Of a stretch of DNA of 45,419 nucleotides, positions 37,966-45,419 are shown piece after piece (within the stretch, counting starts at the first letter, position 1; every line of letters begins with the position of its first letter). The stretch is taken from assembly GCA_003278175.1 (NCBI GenBank), contig QCGF01000005.1, forward strand, positions 1-45,419, written 5' to 3'. The position numbers and the translations under genes are program-made. Origin of the DNA: Prochlorococcus sp. AG-363-P15 (GTDB taxonomy: Bacteria > Cyanobacteriota > Cyanobacteriia > PCC-6307 > Cyanobiaceae). A model generated the notes under the pieces. That model saw only the letters and a program-made list of their open reading frames with translations. It was not told the origin of the DNA and made no database searches.

Positions 37966-39627
37966 TCAGGTAATTACAGTTGGCTTTACCATGCCAGTTA
38001 GGCTAGTGATCTCTGATAAAGAATTAAAGTCAGCTATTAAATCCTTCAATGCAAGCTGAGGATTTTGATTTAAATTTGCTTCAGGTGGAGCATACTGCTC
38101 TAAATACACCCTAATTGTTGCGCCTTGAGTACCCGTACCTGAAAGGCGCAAAACCACTCTGCTGCCATCTTGCAAGATAACTCGCAAACCCTGGCCATTA
38201 GTTACTGACGAATCAACTGGGTCAACATAACTGAAGTTATCAGCATGTTGTACAGAACTGCCACCAAAAGAAGTACCAATCAATTCAGGGAGCATTAACT
38301 CAAACTTTTCATAAAGACCATGAGCAATATGAGTCGGAATCGATTCATAATCGTGTCGAGAATAATAATGTCGACCGAAACGTCTCCAATGTTGCGACAT
38401 TAAATCTACAACAGAACATTGCTTTACTGAGAGTATCTGCAACCAAAACAGTACTGCCCATAATCCATCTTTTTCTCTTACATGATTACTACCAGTTCCA
38501 AAGCTTTCCTCACCACAAAGTGTAATTCGATCAGAGTCGAGAAGGTTACCAAAAAACTTCCATCCAGTAGGAGTTTCAAAGCAAGGTATGTCTAGTTGTT
38601 TGGCGACAACATCTACAGCTGCACTAGTAGGCATTGAGCGTGCAACGCCTTTAAGACCTGATGAATACGCAGGTGCACAACTAGCATTTGCAGTTAATAC
38701 TGCAAGGCTATCACTTGGATTTACGAAACAAGCTCGCCCTAAAATCATATTGCGATCACCGTCACCATCACATGCCGCACCAAAAGAATAGCGTTGTTCT
38801 TTCAATAACAAATCAGCAAGGTCTTTTGCATAGGTCAGATTTGGATCAGGGTGACAACCACCAAAATCTTCCAAAGGAATACTATTCCTAACGGTGCCAG
38901 ATGGTGCCTGAAGCAAGTCCTCTAACAAACGCTTTGCATATGGGCCAGTCACCGCATTCAAAGCATCAAAAACGATCGTGAAATCTTCTTTAATAAATGA
39001 ACTAATTTTATCTAAATCAAAAAGTTTTTGCATCAAAGATATGTAATCTTCAACTCCATCGACTACCTCAATAGTCATAGCACCAATCGAGTGTTTACCA
39101 ACCTCTTTGAGCGATATAGGCAAATGATCAACAATCAAATATTCCTCTAGGTTTTGAGTGCAGGAATAAATTGCATTAGTGAGAGATTCAGGTGCTGGGC
39201 CACCATTAGATCCATTAATTTTGACTCCAAAATCACCATCTGGGCCACCAGAGTTATGACTAGCAGAAAGTATGATTGCTCCAATGGCATTATTTTTACG
39301 AATTAAGTTAGAAGCAGCTGGGGTAGACAAAATTCCATCAATAGTTGTGATCACATGGCGTAATCCATGCGCAGCGCCCATGCGAAGGATTACATCAATG
39401 GCTCGTCTATTGCCATAGCGACCATCTCCACCTAAAACCAAAGTTCCTCCTTGAACACCAGGAAGAGTTCTAAAAATTGCCTCTACAAAACTTTCAAGAT
39501 AATGAGGTTGTTCAAATTGTTTAGAACTCTTTCGTAATCCCGAAGTACCTGGCTTCTGATCTCTGAATGGTTCACCAAATTGCACCTTATATGCAGTCGG
39601 CATGGAAGGGTAAACGGGACTCGACAT
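37966..39627 (-). CDS. pgm: Alpha-D-glucose phosphate-specific phosphoglucomutase
   Basis: FGEPFRDQKPGTSGLRKSSKQF, LSASHNSGGPDGDFGVKIN, ACDGDGDRNMILG, FCGEESFGTGSNHVREKDGLWA. Confidence 0.96.
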   Translation of the reverse strand: MSSPVYPSMPTAYKVQFGEPFRDQKPGTSGLRKSSKQFEQPHYLESFVEAIFRTLPGVQGGTLVLGGDGRYGNRRAIDVILRMGAAHGLRHVITTIDGILSTPAASNLIRKNNAIGAIILSASHNSGGPDGDFGVKINGSNGGPAPESLTNAIYSCTQNLEEYLIVDHLPISLKEVGKHSIGAMTIEVVDGVEDYISLMQKLFDLDKISSFIKEDFTIVFDALNAVTGPYAKRLLEDLLQAPSGTVRNSIPLEDFGGCHPDPNLTYAKDLADLLLKEQRYSFGAACDGDGDRNMILGRACFVNPSDSLAVLTANASCAPAYSSGLKGVARSMPTSAAVDVVAKQLDIPCFETPTGWKFFGNLLDSDRITLCGEESFGTGSNHVREKDGLWAVLFWLQILSVKQCSVVDLMSQHWRRFGRHYYSRHDYESIPTHIAHGLYEKFELMLPELIGTSFGGSSVQHADNFSYVDPVDSSVTNGQGLRVILQDGSRVVLRLSGTGTQGATIRVYLEQYAPPEANLNQNPQLALKDLIADFNSLSEITSLTGMVKPTVIT

Positions 39628-39688
39628 TAGAAAAAAAGATCTTTAGAAATAGCCAATACAAAGAGCGCCTAGCAACTGCAATAAAGTT

Positions 39689-39859
39689 TTAGTGAGGCAT
39701 CTCTGAAGTTCGAAGCATGACAACGAACCAAAGCGTAGACAGAAGTAGTGCTGTTAAAACACCTGGAGCAATCCCAAACCAAGCAATAACCAGTGGGACG
39801 ATTAACGGAAAAAGAATCGCACCCGCCATTGGAGTGGCTGCAACAAACCAACGCAACAT
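39689..39859 (-). CDS. 56-aa two-TM membrane protein
   Basis: Manual translation MLRWFVAATPMAGAILFPLIVPLVIAWFGIAPGVLTALLLSTLWFVVMLRTSEMPH*; ATG start, below ORF cut-off. Confidence 0.7.
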   Translation of the reverse strand: MLRWFVAATPMAGAILFPLIVPLVIAWFGIAPGVLTALLLSTLWFVVMLRTSEMPH

Positions 39860-39883
39860 ATTAATTAGGAAAGAGTAGTCCCA

Positions 39884-41020
39884 TCAAAACCATTCATCCT
39901 CACTGACCTCGTTTGGATTGGTATTGTCTACAGGAGTTTTTCTTTCGAATTGCATTGTGATATTTCGCATTTGTTTGCCTTCATAGTCTTTCGCCTCTAT
40001 GGGATATTCCTGACACCCATCACGGAAGGGAACTTGCAAGCGAAATGTACCAGAAGAAGAGAGTGGGACAGCCTGTCCAGCAATAGTTACAGTCGCTGAT
40101 GGATCAGTAGATCCGTATATAACAAGCTCTGAATCTGCAACCAACCAAAACGGCCTTTTGCGAGGTGCAACACCCCCCACACCAGAATCATTTCGACCAC
40201 TAGCCCATATCCCAGCCCCAGAGTCATTTAGACCACCTTGTCGACTTTGATCTCCAAATGAACTTTGAAATTGCTCAGATCCTATGCGACTTTTATGAAA
40301 ATGTGTTGTGGCAGTTTGATAAAGACGTTCATGCAAACTGCTATCCCGCTGGTCGGAAGAAACATTAGACGGATTAAAGTCACTTATTCCACTATTGGAA
40401 GGAGTTTCTAAGCTAAAAGGGACAAATTGATCAAGGATCTGATCACTTGGATAAAGAGAAGGCACTCTTGCTTGAGAGGAAAATGCCAGAGAGATCCAGC
40501 GAGTCCCAGAACGATAACCAAGTTCAACTCTGTACTCTCTATCACTCAATGGAATCGGCAAATACCACTCTGTACTATGACTATCAACTGGAATTTCTTG
40601 AAGAGTTTGACGATGAGCTGTGCCATCTGAAATGCCAGTTAAATCAGATAAGCGTAAACAAAGACGGCTGGCCCCTTGCGATTGAGCTTTCTTGCGGTCT
40701 GACTCAGAAATCTCCCAAAACACATAAGCCCATTCAGGGTCTCTAGGGAGAAAAACCACCCGTGTTTCAGAGTAATTCCTATCTTTAGAAGACAGTCCAC
40801 CCTCTGAAGATTGTCCAGGAGCTCGCCAAAATTGATATGCAGCCTTTTCTTGTTTTGCCCTCAACTTCTCTTGAAGAGAAGCAATCTGCTTAACAAGTAC
40901 AGCTTTAGTTTTACGGCTATATAAAGGCACACCCAACTCACTTGCCTGTTGGCGCAATTGACGGAGTGTTTTTTGTGCCAAAGAGTCTTTCTCTTCGTTC
41001 ATGAATTCCTCTTGAGTCAC
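39884..41020 (-). CDS. DUF4912 protein with N-terminal Rho_N/SAP-like helix-extended region
   Basis: TLRQLRQQASELGVPLYSRKTKAVLVKQI...VVFLPRDPEWAYVFWEISESDRKKAQ...CLRLSDLT typical of DUF4912. Confidence 0.8.
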   Translation of the reverse strand: MTQEEFMNEEKDSLAQKTLRQLRQQASELGVPLYSRKTKAVLVKQIASLQEKLRAKQEKAAYQFWRAPGQSSEGGLSSKDRNYSETRVVFLPRDPEWAYVFWEISESDRKKAQSQGASRLCLRLSDLTGISDGTAHRQTLQEIPVDSHSTEWYLPIPLSDREYRVELGYRSGTRWISLAFSSQARVPSLYPSDQILDQFVPFSLETPSNSGISDFNPSNVSSDQRDSSLHERLYQTATTHFHKSRIGSEQFQSSFGDQSRQGGLNDSGAGIWASGRNDSGVGGVAPRKRPFWLVADSELVIYGSTDPSATVTIAGQAVPLSSSGTFRLQVPFRDGCQEYPIEAKDYEGKQMRNITMQFERKTPVDNTNPNEVSEDEWF

Positions 41021-41330
41021 AACTTCAAAAATTCCGTTTTTGTTCGGGATCAGTATCCCGGATAACTTTCACTCTCAGATGGTGTGGTCAGGATCTACTG
41101 ACTCCACAGAAAATGTACTCATGAACGAAGCATGCTCTGATCCATTGCAGTCAAAAGCTTTTGAGCTTTGGATTGCAGGTTTTTTCTACTAAGTCATTAA
41201 GACTGAATTTGCAGCACAAGGCATTCTCTGAGAGTTTTACTGGCATTGAAAAGGCAACGATAGTCATTGGTATTTTGTATCTAATCCAAATTTTTCATTT
41301 TTAGTCGGCAAATTTAGACAATAAATCTTT

Positions 41331-41693
41331 CTAAGACTGGATAATTATGGCATTGATCAATTCATCAATAGTCAACTCTAGAGGCGTCATTTTACGTTCT
41401 TTTGCCAATCTCTCTAACTGACTAGCTGCAATATCTAGCTGTTCTAGGAAAGCAGAAATAAAGGCTTTATCGTTAATATAATCTGATTGCATCATTAGCC
41501 ATTCCAATCTATCTGCCTTGTTTGGTATAGGGCCTGAAAGGCTATTGGCTGAGATAGATTTAAAACATCCAAGGCAATGTGCAAGCAAGCGTAAATAATG
41601 CCGGTCAATGTTAGAAAGGCCACTTTCATCTATTTTCTGTATATCCTCTAGACTCAAGGGGCTGCTAGTCAATTTACCTGAATCAACCATCAT
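41331..41693 (-). CDS. Hypothetical protein overlapping sufR
   Basis: 120 aa, IDRHYLRLLAHCLGCFKSISANS...; translationally coupled to the upstream sufR (11-nt overlap). Confidence 0.7.
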   Translation of the reverse strand: MMVDSGKLTSSPLSLEDIQKIDESGLSNIDRHYLRLLAHCLGCFKSISANSLSGPIPNKADRLEWLMMQSDYINDKAFISAFLEQLDIAASQLERLAKERKMTPLELTIDELINAIIIQS

Positions 41694-42336
41694 TCACCAT
41701 TGGATTAAATTTAAACCCACAAGAATGATCATTATCAAAGCGCCATTGAACACGTTGGATTACACAATCAGGAAAGACATTACGAAGAAGTTCTAGTTCT
41801 TGATCACAAACAATGGGATACTTCTCAGCGATACTGCTTATAGAACAATTAAAAGCATTAAGATACCAGCTAGAACCATCTTTAAGTATATTTAATTCTG
41901 ATGAATAGCCCTCTTTTTTCCTAAGTTCAATCAACTTCTTTAAACGAGTATTTAATGATCCTTTTCCAATCCTCTCTCGATAATTAATTGATTTTTGAAG
42001 CATTTGATAATGTAATATTTCAGATATATTTTCCCGTGAGAAATTAGCATCAATTGTATCTAATAAATCCAATGCAAATTCTTCACTTGCATTTCCCTGC
42101 TTAAAAAAATCTTCTCCCTTCAACGTAAGCCTCCACAAATTAGAAGGGCGTCCAGGGCCTTCTGGCTTCGAACTAAGGTTCACTAATCCATCATTTTCAA
42201 GCCGACGAAGATGGCGGCGCATTGCTTGAACAGATATTCCTATCAAATTAGCCAGCATTCCAGCATTGCAGCCGCCCTGCCGTAATAAAAGCCTCAAAAT
42301 AGCTTCACGAGTTGTGGCTGGCCCTTCAGAAGACAT
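41683..42336 (-). CDS. sufR: Iron-sulfur cluster biosynthesis transcriptional regulator SufR
   Basis: N-terminal HTH (GGCNAGMLANLIGISVQAMRRHLRRLENDGLV), C-terminal Cys cluster NAFNCSISSIAEKYPIVCDQELELL...CVIQRV...CGFKF, divergent from sufBCD. Confidence 0.92.
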   Translation of the reverse strand: MSSEGPATTREAILRLLLRQGGCNAGMLANLIGISVQAMRRHLRRLENDGLVNLSSKPEGPGRPSNLWRLTLKGEDFFKQGNASEEFALDLLDTIDANFSRENISEILHYQMLQKSINYRERIGKGSLNTRLKKLIELRKKEGYSSELNILKDGSSWYLNAFNCSISSIAEKYPIVCDQELELLRNVFPDCVIQRVQWRFDNDHSCGFKFNPMVNDG

Positions 42337-42515
42337 TAGGCTTCAAATGCATTGAACGCAGTCATCAAGCAGAAATAGAACTCAGTTAAGAGCTTAAGTT
42401 TTGTATAGCACTATTTTGCAAAGAACCCAAAAAAATCCAACCAAAGAACTACACCGCCAGGCTAGACAAGCAAAATTACAAACTGATTAAGATCCATCGG
42501 CCGTGTTCTAGGGTC

Positions 42516-42547
42516 AGCAATAAGAAACATCATTGTTTCGTATTGCT
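42516..42547. other. 14-nt inverted repeat (one mismatch), 4-nt loop, in the sufR-sufB spacer
   Basis: AGCAATAaGAAACA-TCAT-TGTTTCgTATTGCT read directly. Confidence 0.95.
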
Positions 42548-42796
42548 TTATGGCTCCTGTCAAGTAACTCCTGCAACCTAAATTAAAGGCTGAGCCACTA
42601 ATAAAACCTTCACTTAAACTTCAATGTACAAAAAATCCAATTTTCTGACAAACATGACTGTGCATATTAGATCGCATCTATTAAAAATCCAACAACAATT
42701 TTGCAAATGACCGCTGAGATATGTTCATTTGATCCCAAGCATCCGCCTACCTAAATCCAAAGTCTTCTACCAATCAACATCTAACTGGCTAAAATC

Positions 42797-44239
42797 ATGA
42801 CAAGCCAAAATCAAGTCGGAGAAATTGTTTCACAGCCTTATAAGTATGGCTTTTTTACAGACATAGAAACAGAAAAAATATCAAAAGGATTAAATGAAGA
42901 CGTTATTAGATTAATTTCAAAGAAAAAAAAGGAGCCGCAATTTCTTCTAGATTTTCGTCTCAAAGCATACAATCAATGGTTAAAAATGAAAGAGCCTAAT
43001 TGGGCTCAACTAGGTTATCCAGCAATAAATTATCAAGACATCATTTATTATGCTGCTCCAAAAAGTGATGAGAAGAAAAAGAGTCTTGATGAAGTTGATC
43101 CGAAGTTATTAGAAACATTTGACAAGCTTGGAATACCATTAAGCGAACAAAAACGTCTCTCTAATGTCGCAGTTGATGCTGTTTTTGATAGTGTATCAAT
43201 AGCAACAACTTACAAAGAAAAGCTTGCCGAAGAAGGAGTTATTTTTTGCTCAATTACGGAAGCAGTCAATGATCATCCAGAGTTGATTGAGAAATATCTC
43301 GGGACGGTAGTGCCAATAAATGATAATTATTTTGCATCACTTAATTCAGCCGTTTTCAGCGATGGTTCTTTTGTTTTTATACCTAAAGGCATAAATTGTC
43401 CAATGGAATTATCATCCTATTTTCGAATAAATTCTGGAGATATAGGTCAATTTGAAAGGACATTAATTATAGCCGAGGAAGGGTCTTCAGTTAGTTATCT
43501 AGAAGGTTGTACGGCCCCTATGTTTGATACAAATACGCTTCATGCTGCAGTTGTTGAACTTATAGCTCTCGATGATTCAGCAATCAAATATTCAACAGTC
43601 CAAAACTGGTATGCAGGCAATGAAAAAGGTATTGGAGGTATCTATAACTTCGTCACCAAGCGTGGTCAATGCCGAGGAAGAAAAAGCAAAATTAGTTGGT
43701 CTCAAGTAGAAACAGGCTCAGCAATTACATGGAAATATCCAAGTTGCATTCTTCAAGGTGATGGATCAGTGGGTGAATTTTACTCGGTAGCGTTAACTAA
43801 TAATCTGCAGAAGGCAGATACAGGAACAAAAATGATTCATGTTGGTGCAAATACTAGATCAACAATCGTCAGTAAAGGCATTAGCGCTGGATCTTCCAGT
43901 AACAGTTACCGTGGATTAGTTCAAATGGGGCCAAAAGCTTCTGGAGCCAGAAATTACAGCCAATGCGATTCGATGTTGATTGGAGACAATGCAGCTGCAA
44001 ATACTTATCCATACATACGATCTCAACAACCATTAGCCAATATTGAGCATGAAGCTAGTACTTGCAAAATTTCAGAAGACCAATTGTTCTATTTACAAAG
44101 TCGAGGCATAGCATTTGAAGAAGCAGTCTCAATGATGGTCAGCGGATTTTGCAGAGATGTGTTCAATCAATTACCAATGGAATTTGCAGCAGAAGCTGAC
44201 AAGCTTCTTGCGTTAAAACTAGAAGGTTCGGTTGGGTGA
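42797..44239 (+). CDS. sufB: Fe-S cluster assembly protein SufB
   Basis: [70 protein letters not shown]. Confidence 0.98.
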   Translation: MTSQNQVGEIVSQPYKYGFFTDIETEKISKGLNEDVIRLISKKKKEPQFLLDFRLKAYNQWLKMKEPNWAQLGYPAINYQDIIYYAAPKSDEKKKSLDEVDPKLLETFDKLGIPLSEQKRLSNVAVDAVFDSVSIATTYKEKLAEEGVIFCSITEAVNDHPELIEKYLGTVVPINDNYFASLNSAVFSDGSFVFIPKGINCPMELSSYFRINSGDIGQFERTLIIAEEGSSVSYLEGCTAPMFDTNTLHAAVVELIALDDSAIKYSTVQNWYAGNEKGIGGIYNFVTKRGQCRGRKSKISWSQVETGSAITWKYPSCILQGDGSVGEFYSVALTNNLQKADTGTKMIHVGANTRSTIVSKGISAGSSSNSYRGLVQMGPKASGARNYSQCDSMLIGDNAAANTYPYIRSQQPLANIEHEASTCKISEDQLFYLQSRGIAFEEAVSMMVSGFCRDVFNQLPMEFAAEADKLLALKLEGSVG

Positions 44240-44268
44240 TGTGATATCGCCTTATCGTTTCGCCTCGT

Positions 44269-45093
44269 GTGTGGTCTACCTCCTACAACTATTTCTCATC
44301 TGAAGTGAAAAGCAAAGACACAAAGCTAATTCTTGAGATTACTGATCTTCATGCAAGTGTGGAAGATCAGCCAATCCTTAAAGGAGTAAATCTAAAAATT
44401 CATGCTGGCGAAATTCACGCCATTATGGGACGTAATGGGAGTGGGAAAAGTACTCTTTCCAAAGTTATTGCCGGGCATCCTGCATACAATGTGACCTCAG
44501 GCTCAGTGCAGTTTCAAAATGAAGATCTTCTTGCATTAGAACCTGAAGAAAGAGCACGTGCAGGAGTATTTCTAGGTTTTCAATATCCAATAGAAATTCC
44601 AGGTGTCAGCAATCTGGAGTTCCTAAGAGTAGCTAGCAATAGCAGGCGCGAAAAACTAGGGAAAGAAGAACTCGATACATTTGCATTTGAAGAGCTTGTA
44701 GAAGAACGAATGAAATTAGTGCAAATGAATCCTGCTTTTTTAGAGCGCAGTGTTAATGAAGGATTTTCTGGTGGTGAAAAAAAGCGAAATGAAATTCTTC
44801 AAATGGCACTGCTAGAACCAGTGATGGCAATCCTTGATGAAACTGACTCAGGCCTTGATATTGATGCTCTACGTATTGTTGCTTCAGGAGTAAAAACACT
44901 CGCCAAACCAAACACTGCAACTCTTCTAATTACCCATTACCAGCGACTACTAAATGAAATCACACCAGACTTCGTGCACGTTATGTCAGCCGGCCAAATT
45001 CTTCGCACAGGAGGAAGAGAGCTCGCAATTGAATTAGAAAAATCAGGTTATGACTGGATAGATAATAAAGAAGGCCAAACGGAGGGCACTTGA
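44269..45093 (+). CDS. sufC: Fe-S cluster assembly ATPase SufC
   Basis: [71 protein letters not shown]-terminal start uncertain. Confidence 0.96.
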   Translation: MWSTSYNYFSSEVKSKDTKLILEITDLHASVEDQPILKGVNLKIHAGEIHAIMGRNGSGKSTLSKVIAGHPAYNVTSGSVQFQNEDLLALEPEERARAGVFLGFQYPIEIPGVSNLEFLRVASNSRREKLGKEELDTFAFEELVEERMKLVQMNPAFLERSVNEGFSGGEKKRNEILQMALLEPVMAILDETDSGLDIDALRIVASGVKTLAKPNTATLLITHYQRLLNEITPDFVHVMSAGQILRTGGRELAIELEKSGYDWIDNKEGQTEGT

Positions 45094-45419
45094 TGAAGGC
45101 TTCATGTGGACATTGGTTATCAGCACTCCCTTCACCGAAGGGAGTGCTGATCGATGCACAAAAAAGTGGACGAGATTCTCTTATGAAGGCTGGAATACCA
45201 ACAAAAAATCTAGAAAGCTGGCGACTAACAAATTTAGAGCGACTAGAAAAATTACTGAACATCCCTCTCGCAAAGTATGGAGAAGCAAAATCCACGGTTA
45301 ATTCACAATCATGGGCCAGTACACCCAAAAATGGTCTCCGAATAGTTCTAGAACCAAATAAAAATCCCCTTGAATCAGTTACGTTGCCTCCTGGCATCCG
45401 CCCACTTACTTCTGAAGAA
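45093..45419 (+). CDS. sufD: Fe-S cluster assembly protein SufD, N-terminal part (runs off window)
   Basis: TGATG overlap with sufC; manual translation [55 protein letters not shown]... Confidence 0.88.
   Translation, partial: MKASCGHWLSALPSPKGVLIDAQKSGRDSLMKAGIPTKNLESWRLTNLERLEKLLNIPLAKYGEAKSTVNSQSWASTPKNGLRIVLEPNKNPLESVTLPPGIRPLTSEE
45119..45151. other. Perfect 15-bp inverted repeat with 3-nt loop at the start of sufD
   Basis: ATCAGCACTCCCTTC-ACC-GAAGGGAGTGCTGAT read directly. Confidence 0.97.

Noticed and set aside
39669-39851. ORF-track 60-aa minus ORF MVCCSHSNGGCDSF...
   Set aside because: Same-strand alternate frame of the better 56-aa membrane protein at 39689-39859, which has an ATG and clear TM segments.
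42337-42796. Search for a CAAC-N6-GTTG SufR operator
   Set aside because: Each CAAC in the spacer was checked by eye and none has GTTG at the right spacing.
1-45419. tRNA, rRNA, CRISPR, prophage, transposon or classical defence systems
   Set aside because: No tRNA-like T-loop/cloverleaf, no spaced direct repeats, and no integrase, transposase, restriction or Cas-like proteins seen by eye; a tRNAscan or DefenseFinder run would be decisive.

Overview
This 45.4-kb window looks like ordinary, gene-dense core chromosome from a marine picocyanobacterium. Gene content and low GC suggest Prochlorococcus, but the strain was not determined. I see no rRNA, tRNA, CRISPR array, transposase, integrase or phage module. 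Recognisable genes include nagZ (partial), rbfA, aroK, a duplicated-domain PTPS, a RibD_C-like reductase, a FemAB-like protein, DUF4346, rimO, VKOR-Trx, nadB, uppP, a DUF512 radical-SAM-like protein, a TolC-like protein, an IMPase, YihY, xseA/xseB, an hli, an HtrA protease, an ABC-F, anmK, a Trk/Ktr K+ pair, an SLC13 permease, hflX, cysH, coaX, bcp, a PPTase, a rarA fusion, pgm, DUF4912 and the suf locus (sufR, sufBCD). The supplied ORF track misses several short genes that I translated by hand: a PetL-like 30-mer, a 48-aa HLIP, a 53-aa twin-CX3C protein and two short membrane proteins. Items most worth follow-up: (1) a PTPS / RibD_C reductase / FemAB-like / DUF4346 cluster that could be a pterin pathway; (2) a perfect 15-bp, 3-nt-loop hairpin in the start of sufD and a perfect 14-bp hairpin inside coaX; (3) a near-perfect 14-bp hairpin in the long sufR-sufB spacer; (4) the twin-CX3C microprotein; (5) a Nif11-leader-like protein that ends right after a Gly-Gly. 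I found no clear new defence or mobile system. All family calls are from reading the sequence; no searches were run.
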